The notes under the pieces are model-generated. The model searched no databases. It was not told the DNA's origin and saw only the letters and a program-made list of their open reading frames with translations. Below are positions 1 to 8,437 of a stretch of 20,148 nucleotides of DNA, in pieces. Position 1 is the stretch's first letter. Every line of letters starts with the position of its first letter. The stretch is from Ruminococcus sp. UBA4385 (lineage in GTDB: Bacteria; Bacillota_A; Clostridia; Oscillospirales; Ruminococcaceae). Where the stretch lies: assembly GCA_002391065.1 (NCBI GenBank), contig DGRP01000137.1, positions 1 to 20,148 on the forward strand. Reading direction: 5' to 3'. A program made the translations under genes and the position numbers.

Positions 1-9
1 AGTGATATT

Positions 10-312
10 ATGGAAAAGGTTCATTTTGAAGTAAACAGCTCTGCTGAGAAGATAATTCTGGCAGGAGCAGCCTCTGTTGCGCTGGCAATTCTGTTTGACG
101 GCAAAAAGAAAAAGCCCAAGAAAAGAAAGAGCTTCGTTCAGAGAGTCAGCAAAAATTATAAGATAATAGATAATGCTCTTACAAGAACTGTAGCTAAAAA
201 TGTAGCTGCAAAGGAGAAGGAAAGGCTGCTTGATGAGCAGTTCAAAACCAAACTCAGGCACCTTGAAATTGAGGGCTCTGAGCCTATTGACGCTGAGGTG
301 CTTTATGACTAA
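10..312 (+). CDS. Small membrane-anchored basic protein, unknown function
   Basis: This 100-residue protein has no family I recognise. Residues about 14-29 form one short hydrophobic segment, followed directly by a very lysine/arginine-rich stretch (about 32-41) and a charged, probably helical tail. That pattern suggests a single membrane helix with a cytoplasmic basic tail. The ATG at 10 is the first start in view. The window begins with AG, which could be the end of a Shine-Dalgarno sequence at correct spacing, but the reading frame is open to the left edge, so a longer protein cannot be excluded. Its stop codon overlaps the start of the next gene by 8 bases (ATGACTAA), which implies translational coupling. 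It is the first visible gene of a unit running to 2429; earlier genes may lie outside the window. Confidence 0.65.
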   Translation: MEKVHFEVNSSAEKIILAGAASVALAILFDGKKKKPKKRKSFVQRVSKNYKIIDNALTRTVAKNVAAKEKERLLDEQFKTKLRHLEIEGSEPIDAEVLYD

Positions 313-667
313 GTACTTCAAAAGCTACAGACGCTTTTTTGCTAAGGCTCTGGCTGATGAGAGCTGCGACCTTGAAAGGCTTATGCAGTATCACAAGGAT
401 CATATTGAGTTTTTCCAGCATGAGCGCTTCATTCATCTGATAGTTATGTTTTTGTTTGCTATCTCGGTAGTGATAGCATTCATTGTTATTGCTGTGACTA
501 AGGAGATGCTTCTGATTCCGCTAGCAGTGGCTCTGCTGGTACTGCTTGTGCCTTATATCAAGCATTACTATTTTCTTGAAAACCAGACTCAGGCACTTTA
601 TCATGACTACGAAAAGCTTCACGAGAAGCTTTATGGCTTCCCAAATGACGGAGACGAGCTGAAATGA
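305..667 (+). CDS. Two-helix membrane protein, unknown function
   Basis: This 120-residue protein starts at the ATG overlapping the stop of the upstream gene. A longer reading of the same frame from base 230 would lie almost wholly inside the upstream gene and is less likely. Residues about 1-40 are charged and probably helical. Two adjacent hydrophobic segments follow (about 42-65 and 67-82), then a polar C-terminal tail containing a Tyr-His-Asp-Tyr-Glu run. The N- and C-termini are probably both cytoplasmic. I do not recognise a family. The next gene begins inside its last codons with an ATGA overlap (664-667), so the three genes are likely translated as a coupled set. The pairing of two small membrane proteins with a flavoprotein and a secreted enzyme gives no firm functional clue. 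Confidence 0.65.
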   Translation: MTKYFKSYRRFFAKALADESCDLERLMQYHKDHIEFFQHERFIHLIVMFLFAISVVIAFIVIAVTKEMLLIPLAVALLVLLVPYIKHYYFLENQTQALYHDYEKLHEKLYGFPNDGDELK

Positions 668-1278
668 CCTATCACAGCTATGAAGACAAAGAACACTGGA
701 AAGGGAGCGTACTTACTGCTCCCCTGCCGCCTGTACTGGTAAGCTGCGGAACAGTTGATAAGCCGAATGTGCTTACTGTTGCATGGACGGGAATACTCAA
801 CACGCAGCCGCCTGTGACTTATATTTCGGTACGGCCTGAAAGATACTCCTACGGACTTATAAAGGAAAGCGGAGAGTTTGTGATAAATCTCTCCACCGAG
901 GAGCTTGTTAAGGCTGTGGATTACTGCGGCGTTAAAAGCGGTGCCAAGACCGATAAGCTTAAAGATATGGGGCTTACTGTCTCAAAGTGCGAGGCTGTGG
1001 GAGCACCTATGTTAGACCAGTCTCCGCTGTCGCTTGAATGTAAGGTGCGGCAGATAATTCCGCTTGGAACTCATGATATGTTTATGGCTGATATTGTCGG
1101 TGTGAATGCCGCAAAGGAGCTGTTAGACGATAAAGGCAGGCTTTGTCTGGAAAGGGCAAGGCTGCTTGCTTATTCTCACGGCGAATATTATGCTCTGGGC
1201 AGAAAACTCGGAAGCTTCGGATATTCGGTCAGAAAGAAAAAGCGAAAACAAAATAAAACACAGAAAAGGACAAAGTAA
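664..1278 (+). CDS. Flavin reductase-like FMN-binding protein
   Basis: This 204-residue protein matches the flavin reductase-like (FMN-binding split-barrel) family of short NAD(P)H:flavin oxidoreductases. Recognisable features are the N-terminal PLPPVLVSCG strand, the segment NVLTVAWTGILNTQPP (residues about 35-50), which in this family lines the FMN site, the SVRPERYSY segment, and EFVINLSTEELVKAVDYCG, a typical family core. Members bind FMN as cytosolic homodimers. The physiological electron acceptor is usually unknown and cannot be told from the sequence. The last 18 residues are an unusual Lys/Arg-rich tail beyond the normal domain, perhaps a nucleic-acid or membrane contact. The gene overlaps its upstream neighbour by 4 bases and is only 2 bases from the phospholipase gene, so it sits in the middle of a likely operon. 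Confidence 0.85.
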   Translation: MTYHSYEDKEHWKGSVLTAPLPPVLVSCGTVDKPNVLTVAWTGILNTQPPVTYISVRPERYSYGLIKESGEFVINLSTEELVKAVDYCGVKSGAKTDKLKDMGLTVSKCEAVGAPMLDQSPLSLECKVRQIIPLGTHDMFMADIVGVNAAKELLDDKGRLCLERARLLAYSHGEYYALGRKLGSFGYSVRKKKRKQNKTQKRTK

Positions 1279-1280
1279 CT

Positions 1281-2429
1281 ATGAACAAATTTATCGCCCT
1301 GACCGCAGTAATGGGACTCTACGCTGCGTTTGGTGCTAAAAAGACCTATGCATGGGGCTCTAAGGCTCACAAGGATATTACAGAGAAGGCTCTTAGCCTG
1401 CTTGAAAAGGAAAAGAAAGCCCGTATACTCTCGTTTTACGAGCCCTACAAGGAGCAGCTGATGAACGGCTGTACCGAGCCCGACCGCAAGGGAGACCTCG
1501 ACAAGGGCGCAGGCAGGCACTACTACTCGTGTGTAAACTCAAAGGGCAAGGAGCTGCCGCTTACTAACGGCTACTATCAGAACAGACTTGGCGGCTTTCT
1601 GAGAAGTGCAAGAACTCTGCTTGAGGAGAACTACACAGCGGCTCTTTCCTACTACAAAAGCGGCAATACCGAAGAGGCTATGCACTATCTGGGACGGGCG
1701 ATACATTTCGTTGAGGATATGGGCTGTACAGTTCATGTATCAAATATGAGGTATCTGCCAAAGGCGAGCAATCCGCACTATGCGTTTGAGAAGCACATCG
1801 ACACCACCTGCGTTAAGCACACAGCAGAGCGCTTCGACAAGAGGCTTACCAAGAGCTATGAGAAAAGCACCTTTGAAGACGCTGCAAACAAGCTTGTAAG
1901 CTACTCTGCAAAGTTTGTCGAGATGATGTCACACCTTGACCCCAGAGCCTTTGACGATATTGCAAAGAACACTCTGCCCGTTACACAGCAGAATGTTATG
2001 GCTCTGCTTGTTAAGTTCTACAATGACTGCTCCTCAGACAACGGAAACTATGTTATCGACGCTAAAGCATATACGTTCAGGAATGAAGCCTCGGGACAGA
2101 TAATAACAGTCACAGAAAAGGGTCTGACCCTTGATGATGCTGACAAGGATAAGGAACAAAAGCTGACAGTTATCCTCAAGGACAGCGGAACAGTTGCCTT
2201 CAAGGTTAAGGACGGCGGCTTTGTAAACGGCAAGTGCAGCGGCTATGACTATGTGAAGATCGACGGTCAGCCTGCACTTTACAGACTGGCTGCCCTCGGG
2301 AACAGACGCTTCAGAATAGCCGTAGGGTCTGCTGACTTTGAAAAGGTAATTGAAAACAGTCAGGCAGGAAAGCTGGTATTCTCAAAATTTCAGCCCGGGA
2401 ACAAAGCTCAGAACTGGATATTGCAGTAA
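1281..2429 (+). CDS. Secreted zinc-dependent phospholipase C with C-terminal extra domain
   Basis: This 382-residue protein resembles the Bacillus cereus PC-PLC / clostridial alpha-toxin N-domain family, which cleaves phospholipid head groups outside the cell using three zinc ions. It has a signal peptide of about 24 residues ending TYA, so cleavage would leave Trp25 at the mature N-terminus; that N-terminal Trp is a zinc ligand in the family. Further candidate ligands are His30, Asp68 and His80. A block then matches the family spacing exactly: His142-x3-Asp146-x5-His152-x13-His166-x3-Glu170. The catalytic domain ends near residue 250. Residues 255-382 form an additional beta-rich domain ending in QNW, reminiscent of a single ricin-type beta-trefoil unit rather than the alpha-toxin C2-like domain; that reading is tentative. 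The gene is 2 bases after the flavoprotein gene and is followed by a terminator. Confidence 0.88.
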   Translation: MNKFIALTAVMGLYAAFGAKKTYAWGSKAHKDITEKALSLLEKEKKARILSFYEPYKEQLMNGCTEPDRKGDLDKGAGRHYYSCVNSKGKELPLTNGYYQNRLGGFLRSARTLLEENYTAALSYYKSGNTEEAMHYLGRAIHFVEDMGCTVHVSNMRYLPKASNPHYAFEKHIDTTCVKHTAERFDKRLTKSYEKSTFEDAANKLVSYSAKFVEMMSHLDPRAFDDIAKNTLPVTQQNVMALLVKFYNDCSSDNGNYVIDAKAYTFRNEASGQIITVTEKGLTLDDADKDKEQKLTVILKDSGTVAFKVKDGGFVNGKCSGYDYVKIDGQPALYRLAALGNRRFRIAVGSADFEKVIENSQAGKLVFSKFQPGNKAQNWILQ

Positions 2430-2436
2430 CAAAAAA

Positions 2437-2470
2437 GGCTGTATCGGAGTTTTCCGATACAGCCGTATTT
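2437..2470. terminator. Bidirectional intrinsic terminator
   Basis: A perfect 12-bp inverted repeat (GGCTGTATCGGA, 2437-2448, with 2453-2464) has a 4-base loop. A T-rich run follows on the + strand and an A run precedes it at 2431-2436. It therefore serves both the phospholipase unit arriving from the left and spoVS arriving from the right on the minus strand, whose stop lies at 2480. Confidence 0.93.
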
Positions 2471-2479
2471 TTATGTACC

Positions 2480-2740
2480 TTATCTTGCCTCGCAAATCAG
2501 TTTGATAGCAGTTCTGTCTTCACCGTCAATAGTTACGTTTGCAAATGCAGGAATACAGATCAAATCGATCCCGACTGGAGCAAGATAGCCCCTTGCGATC
2601 GCTACAGATTTGATTGCCTGATTTGCTGCGCCTGCGCCGACAGCCTGTATCTCAACAGCTCCACTTTCACGGATAACACCTGAAATAGCACCTGCAACTG
2701 AATTTGGTACTGATCTTGATGAAACCTTTAGTATCTCCAT
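2480..2740 (-). CDS. spoVS: Stage V sporulation protein S
   Basis: The 86-residue product beginning MEILKVSSRS is a full-length SpoVS-family protein. These are small Alba-like proteins that, in Bacillus subtilis, affect coat assembly and septation during sporulation; the molecular role is not settled. Diagnostic segments are RSVPNSVAGAI, EIQAVGAGAANQAIKSVAIARG and the C-terminal ICIPAFANVTIDGEDRTAIK. The frame is open 21 codons further upstream, but the family starts at this ATG (2738-2740), which has a purine-rich AGGAAAGAGAG stretch in front. It has its own sigma-A-type promoter and ends at the bidirectional terminator. The ymdB-spoVS order is the same as in B. subtilis. SpoVS homologues also occur in non-spore-formers, so its presence alone does not prove sporulation. 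Confidence 0.95.
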   Translation of the reverse strand: MEILKVSSRSVPNSVAGAISGVIRESGAVEIQAVGAGAANQAIKSVAIARGYLAPVGIDLICIPAFANVTIDGEDRTAIKLICEAR

Positions 2741-2791
2741 ATCGTTTTCTCTCTTTCCTGATAAATTTTTTGACAAAATGTCCTTGCAATG

Positions 2792-2820
2792 ATTATACAA
2801 CAAAAAGCTGACAATTTCAA
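2792..2820 (-). promoter_or_regulatory. Sigma-A-type promoter of spoVS
   Basis: On the minus strand TTGAAA (2815-2820) and TATAAT (2792-2797) are separated by exactly 17 bases. Transcription would start near 2785, leaving a leader of about 45 nt before spoVS. I do not see a sigma-H-type pair (AGGA/GAAT) here, although B. subtilis spoVS uses sigma-H. Confidence 0.75.
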
Positions 2821-2842
2821 GCCCTATTTCTAAATTTTGTGA

Positions 2843-3610
2843 TTATCGCTTAATAACACGAGTTATATTTGTTGCTTTTCCCGATTGTTCATTGAAGCTA
2901 ACTACAACCGCATTTATGAAAGGCGCTTCATCGCTTTCAGAGAACTTTACGGGAGTATGATAAAGGAACTTCTTTATCACAATATCCTTGTCAACTCCGA
3001 GCACCGACCTCTCTGCTCCCGTCATTCCGACATCGGTGATATAGGCTGTATGTCCGCCTAAAATAGCTTCATCGGCTGTCTGGACATGAGTATGTGTTCC
3101 GAGCACTGCAGTTACTCTGCCCTCAAGATAATAGCCCATAGCCTTTTTTTCCGAGGTCGCCTCAGCGTGGAAATCAACGAATATATTCGGAGTACGGATA
3201 TTTTCAAGAAGCTTGTCCACATAGTTGAAGGGATTCTCTACAGAATCAAGGTAGAGCGTTCCCATAAGGTTTACGATTGCAACCTGACAAGCGCCCATAT
3301 CAATCACATAAACGCCCTTTCCGATAACTCCGTCAGGATAATTTGCAGGTCTTAAAAGCCTGTCCTCTATCTCATAGAGCTCCTCAGCTTCCTGACGTCG
3401 GAAAGCATGGTTGCCTGTTGTGACAACATCAGCCCCGAGGTTTATAAGCTCTCTGTAGGACTGCGGAGTTACTCCGTTGCCCTGTGCTGAGTTTTCACCG
3501 TTTATAACGGTTATGTCGATTTCAAATTCCCTTTTGATGTCATAAAGGCACTTTGACAGCATATCTCGGCCGCCGTTGCCCACTACATCTCCGATAAACA
3601 GCAGATTCAT
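2843..3610 (-). CDS. ymdB: YmdB-family metallophosphodiesterase (2',3'-cyclic nucleotide)
   Basis: The 255-residue product belongs to the TIGR00282/YmdB family of di-metal phosphodiesterases. B. subtilis YmdB hydrolyses 2',3'-cyclic nucleotides and affects the choice between motility and biofilm, acting with RNase Y. All metal and active-site residues known for the family are present at matching positions: Asp8, Glu39, Asn40 (NGENSAQG), Asn67, His68 (TTGNHAF), His148 (DFHAE), and His173 and His175 (GTHTH). The start at 3610 is chosen because it begins the conserved MNLLFIGDVVG strand and follows a strong GAGAGGAG Shine-Dalgarno sequence; a 30-codon upstream extension overlaps the ftsH stop and is rejected. 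The gene lies between ftsH and spoVS on the same strand. The partner rny, adjacent in B. subtilis, is not in this window. Confidence 0.95.
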   Translation of the reverse strand: MNLLFIGDVVGNGGRDMLSKCLYDIKREFEIDITVINGENSAQGNGVTPQSYRELINLGADVVTTGNHAFRRQEAEELYEIEDRLLRPANYPDGVIGKGVYVIDMGACQVAIVNLMGTLYLDSVENPFNYVDKLLENIRTPNIFVDFHAEATSEKKAMGYYLEGRVTAVLGTHTHVQTADEAILGGHTAYITDVGMTGAERSVLGVDKDIVIKKFLYHTPVKFSESDEAPFINAVVVSFNEQSGKATNITRVIKR

Positions 3611-3645
3611 CGCTGTTCTCCTCTCTATTATAAAACAAACCAAGT

Positions 3646-3689
3646 GCGAAAAAACAAGAAAGCAGGACAGCCGCAAGACTGCCCTGCTT
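3646..3689 (-). terminator. Probable intrinsic terminator after ftsH
   Basis: An 11-bp stem pairs 3660-3670 with 3679-3689 with one G-U wobble in the minus-strand RNA and an 8-base loop. A U-rich run follows (minus-strand TTTCTTGTTTTTT). It sits just past the ftsH stop codon and upstream of ymdB, so ymdB either depends on read-through or has its own weak promoter; a TATAAT lies at about 3623-3628 but very close to the ribosome site. Confidence 0.75.
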
Positions 3690-3696
3690 TTGTTAA

Positions 3697-5643
3697 TCAT
3701 ATATTATCGTCAGTAATGACAGGTGTGTCGCCTACTGTAAGCTGGGAATCATCGGTCAGCGGTGCAGGGTCACTGTACTCAGACTCGGGAATCTCGCCGT
3801 TCATAAGCTTGTAGAAGGTCGGTCCGTCGATTTTCTCGTTCTTCATCAGATACTTAGCAATAAGGTGGAGCTTATCAATATGCTGTGTGAGCAGCTCCTC
3901 TGCCTTTTCAAAGGCTGTCTCGATGATAGATCTGATCTCGTTGTCGATCTCAGCAGCGATATTATCCGAATAGCTCGGTGTGTTGCTGTAATCACGTCCG
4001 AGGAATACCTCGTGCTCTGGCTGACCGTAAACAACAGGACCTAAATTCTCGCTGAAGCCATAGCGTGTTACCATGCTTCTGGCTGTAGAGGTCGCTCTCT
4101 CGAGGTCATTCGATGCGCCTGTCGAGATATCATCAAGGATTATCTTCTCGGCAACACGGCCACCCAGCAGAACGATGATGTTCTCAAACATCTCATTCTT
4201 TGAAACGAAGGACTTATCCTTCTCGGGCAGGCTCATGGTGAAGCCGCCTGCAGAGCCTCTCGGGATTATAGTCACCTGATGCACCTTATCCTGCGACTTG
4301 CAGTAATAGGTACAGATAGCGTGGCCGCCCTCATGGTAAGCGGTGAGCTTCTTCTCAGCCTCGGTTACTACCTTTGACTTCTTCTCAGGGCCTGCAATTA
4401 CCTTGATAGATGCCTCTTCGAGCTCTGCTCTTGTAATAGCCTTCTTATTATATCTTGCCGCAAGGAGCGCTGCCTCATTAACGAGGTTTTCAAGGTCTGC
4501 TCCTGTGAAGCCGACTGTAGACTTGGCAATTGTTGCAAGGTCAACATCGGGAGCAAGCGGCTTATTCCTTGTGTGAACTTTAAGAATATCCTCTCTGCCC
4601 TTAACATCAGGGTAGCCGACAAGTATCTGTCTGTCAAATCTGCCCGGTCTGAGGAGCGCAGGGTCAAGAATATCACGTCTGTTGGTTGCGGCCATAACGA
4701 TAACCGAATCGTTATCCTCAAAGCCATCCATCTCAACGAGGAGCTGGTTCAGGGTCTGCTCACGCTCATCGTGACCGCCGCCGAGGCCTGCACCTCTGTG
4801 TCTGCCGACTGCGTCTATCTCGTCGATAAATACGATAGCAGGAGCGTTTTTCTTTGCCTGATCGAACAGGTCTCTTACTCTTGAAGCGCCGACACCGACG
4901 AACATCTCAACGAAGTCAGAACCCGAGATTGAGAAGAACGGCACCTTAGCCTCACCAGCAACTGCTCTTGCAAGCAGGGTCTTACCTGTTCCGGGAGGGC
5001 CCTCAAGCAGTACACCCTTAGGAATTCTTGCGCCGATCTCAAGATATTTCTTGTTATCACGCAGGAAGTCAACGATTTCCTGAAGCTCTTCCTTTTCTTC
5101 CTCAGCACCTGCGACATCATCAAATGTAGCCTTCTTGCTGTCAGGCGATACCCTTGCATTTGCCTTTCCGAAGGAGGACATTTTTCCGCCGCCTGCACTT
5201 CTCATCATAAAAATGAAGAAGAAGATCATTACACCCAGCATAAGAAGCGTAGGTATCAGATTAAGCCAGAAGCTGTTATCCGATATCGGGATAAGATCAT
5301 ACACAAGCGGATCATCGGGGTACTTTGCATTATAGAGCTTTCTGTAGCTCTCTGCATCGTCACCGCCGAGCACCTCATTAACAAAGATAGACACATTTGG
5401 AACAGTATAGGAGTTTACCTTCTCGGTATCATCGGTATTAAGCTTATATTTAAGCTGTCCCGAGCCAAGATCGAGCTCAAACTCCGAAACTTCGAGATTA
5501 TCAAAGCTGTTCATTACCTCAGAGTATTTCTTGCCTGAGTTGCCCGATGACATATTCGTGAGCATAAACACAAGCCCGAATATGATCGCTACAGAAACAA
5601 GCAGATATATGAACAGCGTCTTTCCGTTTCCGCCACTCTTCAA
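3697..5643 (-). CDS. ftsH: ATP-dependent zinc metalloprotease FtsH
   Basis: The 648-residue protein is a complete FtsH, the hexameric membrane AAA+ protease that degrades unneeded membrane and regulatory proteins. Two transmembrane helices (about 9-29 and 127-148) flank a small extracytoplasmic domain. The AAA module has Walker A GPPGTGKT (215-222), the pore loop FVEMFVG (244-250), Walker B VFIDEID (271-277) and the second region of homology with arginine fingers around 332-338. The protease site is HEGGH (437-441), with the third zinc ligand Asp513 in the SNDLERAT motif. Translation probably begins at a TTG (5641-5643) about 10 bases after AAGG; the next ATG would delete the first membrane helix. 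tilS-ftsH is a conserved order, but hprT, which often lies between them, is absent. Confidence 0.98.
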   Translation of the reverse strand: MKSGGNGKTLFIYLLVSVAIIFGLVFMLTNMSSGNSGKKYSEVMNSFDNLEVSEFELDLGSGQLKYKLNTDDTEKVNSYTVPNVSIFVNEVLGGDDAESYRKLYNAKYPDDPLVYDLIPISDNSFWLNLIPTLLMLGVMIFFFIFMMRSAGGGKMSSFGKANARVSPDSKKATFDDVAGAEEEKEELQEIVDFLRDNKKYLEIGARIPKGVLLEGPPGTGKTLLARAVAGEAKVPFFSISGSDFVEMFVGVGASRVRDLFDQAKKNAPAIVFIDEIDAVGRHRGAGLGGGHDEREQTLNQLLVEMDGFEDNDSVIVMAATNRRDILDPALLRPGRFDRQILVGYPDVKGREDILKVHTRNKPLAPDVDLATIAKSTVGFTGADLENLVNEAALLAARYNKKAITRAELEEASIKVIAGPEKKSKVVTEAEKKLTAYHEGGHAICTYYCKSQDKVHQVTIIPRGSAGGFTMSLPEKDKSFVSKNEMFENIIVLLGGRVAEKIILDDISTGASNDLERATSTARSMVTRYGFSENLGPVVYGQPEHEVFLGRDYSNTPSYSDNIAAEIDNEIRSIIETAFEKAEELLTQHIDKLHLIAKYLMKNEKIDGPTFYKLMNGEIPESEYSDPAPLTDDSQLTVGDTPVITDDNI

Positions 5644-5730
5644 TTGATCACAACCTTACTATTATATATTTTTATGCCCGCATTAAAGCAGGCTCTGCAT
5701 TCTTTTTTGCCGACCGCTGTCAGCTTACCC

Positions 5731-5736
5731 ATTATA
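5731..5736 (-). promoter_or_regulatory. Possible -10 element for ftsH
   Basis: A perfect minus-strand TATAAT lies in the 112-base gap between tilS and ftsH and would start a transcript near 5724. No convincing -35 hexamer sits 16-18 bases upstream, so this is weak evidence that ftsH can be transcribed independently of tilS. The rest of the gap (5644-5755) shows no terminator and no other gene. Confidence 0.3.
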
Positions 5737-5755
5737 ATACGTTTTTGTGACAGTT

Positions 5756-7078
5756 TTATGATATTCTGAACACGAGTATTCTTTTTGTACTGCTGTCAAT
5801 TTTTACACGCTCAGCCGAGCCGAAGTTCTCCACAAAAACGATGCCATCGCTGTCAGATAGAAGCACCGCACTGTTTCTTTCATTCTGTCTGAAAGCGCTG
5901 TTTATAAGCTTTCTGACGTCTGATGTAAACTCACGGCTGCAAAGCTGTATTTTATCACCCGAAATTCTCGGTCTGACAACAAGCTCACCTCTTATTTTAT
6001 CATAATCCAAGCAACAGTTTGTGAATTTTTTGTGAATATTTTCAATTGTTTCGGGAGCATTTATTATTTCAAAGCAAATTTTTCGCCCGCAGTACTCTAT
6101 TTCGCAGTTTCCGCTGACTGTAACACTCTGAAAATTTACATTTTCTGTTTCCATTTTATCAAAGGAGAGCGCTCCTTTAGAGACATTAGCACTTATACCC
6201 TTAGTGATATTGTATCTTCCGCCGTCTTGGATAATCCTGTCAAGCTCCTTAACAGCCTGAGCTGAAACTTTGAAGCCCTCGGCTGAAACTATGAGCATAA
6301 GAGCTCTTCGCCTGATACTGATATGTGCCTGTGACAAAAGCTTGGTATCATATCCGCCTGATTGCCTGCACTCTGCAAACAGGTCTGAGGCAAGCTTATC
6401 AAGGTATTCGCTGTCGGCTCTGAGATTATCAGCTGTATCTCTGTATGATGTAAACAAGCCCTCATTAAGCTCACGCATAACGGGTATTATGCGGTGGCGT
6501 ATCTTATTTCGGGAGTAAATATCCTCAAGGTTTGTTGAGTCGGTCACAAAGTCCTGCCCCTGCTCTGAGAGATAGGCTTCTATTTCCTCTCTTGTACTGT
6601 TAATAAGAGGTCTTATTATCCTGCCCCTGACGGCAGGTATACCGCTTAGTCCTTTTAGGCCCGTACCCCTTGACAGATTGAAAAGTGCTGTCTCAAGATT
6701 GTCGCTCAGAGTATGCGCTGTACAGATCTTGTCAGCTTCTATACTCTCAAAATAGCGGTAACGAAGCTCCCTGGCGCCAAGCTCTGTGGACACTCCGTGC
6801 TCCTCACAGTAGGCATTGACATCTATCCGCACAGACTCAAACGGCACGGAAAGACGCTCGCAAAGCTCTCGGCAGAAGGCCTCGTCACGGTCACTTTCAG
6901 CACCCCTCAGACAATGATTTACATGACAAGCCTTTATCTTATAGCCCAGCTCATATAAACACAAAAGGAGCGCAGTGCTGTCTGCTCCGCCCGAAAGGCA
7001 GACCAGAAGGCACTCGCTCTTTGTACACATATTGTATTTTTCGATAGTCTTACTGACTGTTTGTGAAAGCTCAGCCAT
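5756..7078 (-). CDS. tilS: tRNA(Ile)-lysidine synthase
   Basis: TilS uses ATP and lysine to convert C34 of the CAU-anticodon tRNA-Ile to lysidine, so that it reads AUA codons. The 440-residue protein has the N-type ATP-pyrophosphatase P-loop SGGADS (about residues 29-34), then CHVNHCLRGAESDRDE and HTLSDNLETALFNLSRGTGLKGLSGI, all signatures of the catalytic domain. A C-terminal TilS domain follows (roughly 310-440). Two consecutive ATG codons are possible. The second (7076-7078) lies 5 bases after AGGAG and is preferred; the first (7079-7081) is only 2 bases away. Either way the start overlaps the end of dnaB, so the genes are translationally coupled. Confidence 0.96.
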   Translation of the reverse strand: MAELSQTVSKTIEKYNMCTKSECLLVCLSGGADSTALLLCLYELGYKIKACHVNHCLRGAESDRDEAFCRELCERLSVPFESVRIDVNAYCEEHGVSTELGARELRYRYFESIEADKICTAHTLSDNLETALFNLSRGTGLKGLSGIPAVRGRIIRPLINSTREEIEAYLSEQGQDFVTDSTNLEDIYSRNKIRHRIIPVMRELNEGLFTSYRDTADNLRADSEYLDKLASDLFAECRQSGGYDTKLLSQAHISIRRRALMLIVSAEGFKVSAQAVKELDRIIQDGGRYNITKGISANVSKGALSFDKMETENVNFQSVTVSGNCEIEYCGRKICFEIINAPETIENIHKKFTNCCLDYDKIRGELVVRPRISGDKIQLCSREFTSDVRKLINSAFRQNERNSAVLLSDSDGIVFVENFGSAERVKIDSSTKRILVFRIS

Positions 7079-8432
7079 CATCTCTCCTGAAATCTAAGCC
7101 TCTGAACAGAGTATACTCACCCATCCAGCCAAGCTGAATGGTATTCGTCTGTCCGTGGCGGTTTTTAGCGACTATGCATTCCGCAGTTGATTGGTCTGCA
7201 TTTGCATCATGGTATGCCTCTCTGTAGAGGAACATTATAATATCTGCGTCCTGCTCTATAGAGCCCGACTCACGAAGGTCGGACATAAGAGGCCTCTTAT
7301 CCTCACGCTTTTCGGCACTTCTTGAAAGCTGCGACAAAGCTATAACAGGGACATTGAGCTCCTTTGCCATAAGCTTCAGACCTCGGGTTATCTCGCTGAC
7401 AATTTCAACACGGCTTGCGTTCTTGTTTGAGCCCTGCATAAGCTGTATGTAGTCGATGACCACAAGCCCCAGGTTATTGAGCCTTCTGAGCTTAGCCTTC
7501 ATCTGTGCAACGCTGGTATTTCCGCCGTCATCAAAATAGATAGGAAGTCTGGATAGCGTATCTGCCGCCTCAGCGATCTTGTCCCAGTCCTCAGGCTGAA
7601 GCTTACCTGTTCTCATAAGAGAGTTATCTACAAGAGCCTCAGTAGCAAGCATTCTCGAAACAAGCTGATCCTTGCCCATCTCAAGGGAGAAGAACACAAC
7701 GTCTTTCTTCGTGTTTTTGCACATATTGACTGCAATATTCGCAGCAAATGCCGACTTTCCCATAGCAGGACGGGCTGCAATTATGATAAGGTCGCTCTTG
7801 TTAAGACCTGTGGTTATAGCATCAAGCTGGCCGAAGCCCGTTGTCGCTCCGAGGTAATCGGCGGCATCGGCGCCTGAAATCTCTTCGAGATGCTTGAAGG
7901 TATCGACGATAACATCGCCTATTCTTGTCAGACCGAGGACATTTCTGCCCTGACGGATATTGTATATGGTCTGCTCTGCTGAGTCAAGCTGTTCGTCGGC
8001 TGTTTCTGTGCCGTAATATGCCTTCTGGAGTATATCGTTTGCACAGGAAATAAGCTGTCTAACCTTATATTTCTCAATTATCAGATTGCAGTAGCTGTCT
8101 ATGTTCGCAGTTGAGGGAACGTTCTCCATAAGACCTTTGAGATAGGTCTTAGCCATTGCAGAGGTCTCAAACACGCCGGCTGTAACAGCCTCGTCGATGA
8201 CTGTAAGCACATCTTTATCCGAGGAGTTATGCATAGTCCTCACGATAATAGAGAAGAGCTGCTGATGCTGAGGTCTGTAGAAATACTCAGGCTTCATCAT
8301 CTCAACTACCTGAGCCAGACAGTCAGGGTCAAGAAGCACTCCGCCTATAACGGCTTCCTCGGCCTCCTGCATATATGGGAGCTCTCGCCCCAGTAAAGCG
8401 GCTGTATCAAAGCCGCTGTTTTTTTCTGCCAT
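7071..8432 (-). CDS. dnaB: Replicative DNA helicase DnaB
   Basis: This is the 453-residue hexameric helicase that unwinds DNA at the replication fork (called DnaC in B. subtilis). The N-terminal DnaB domain occupies about 15-125, with the typical PYMQEAEEAVIGGVLLDP opening. The RecA-like domain holds Walker A ARPAMGKSA (220-228), the FSLEMGKDQL motif H1a (248-257), Walker B VVIDYIQL (324-331), SQLSRSAEKR, and the arginine-finger region near 416-430 (AKNRHG). The length is normal and no intein is present. It begins 5 bases after the rplI stop with GAGG about 11 bases upstream, and its last bases overlap tilS. Confidence 0.98.
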   Translation of the reverse strand: MAEKNSGFDTAALLGRELPYMQEAEEAVIGGVLLDPDCLAQVVEMMKPEYFYRPQHQQLFSIIVRTMHNSSDKDVLTVIDEAVTAGVFETSAMAKTYLKGLMENVPSTANIDSYCNLIIEKYKVRQLISCANDILQKAYYGTETADEQLDSAEQTIYNIRQGRNVLGLTRIGDVIVDTFKHLEEISGADAADYLGATTGFGQLDAITTGLNKSDLIIIAARPAMGKSAFAANIAVNMCKNTKKDVVFFSLEMGKDQLVSRMLATEALVDNSLMRTGKLQPEDWDKIAEAADTLSRLPIYFDDGGNTSVAQMKAKLRRLNNLGLVVIDYIQLMQGSNKNASRVEIVSEITRGLKLMAKELNVPVIALSQLSRSAEKREDKRPLMSDLRESGSIEQDADIIMFLYREAYHDANADQSTAECIVAKNRHGQTNTIQLGWMGEYTLFRGLDFRRDDG

Positions 8433-8437
8433 AATTA

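Noticed and set aside
3623..3628. TATAAT on the minus strand just upstream of ymdB
   Set aside because: A transcript from it would start within the ribosome-binding site and the best -35 is 19 bases away, so it is not listed as a promoter.
3611..3700. A 30-residue N-terminal extension of YmdB
   Set aside because: It crosses the ftsH terminator, and the strong Shine-Dalgarno sequence and conserved first strand both point to the ATG at 3610.
5661..5666. A second minus-strand TATAAT close to ftsH
   Set aside because: Its predicted start falls inside the AAGG ribosome site and there is no -35 match.
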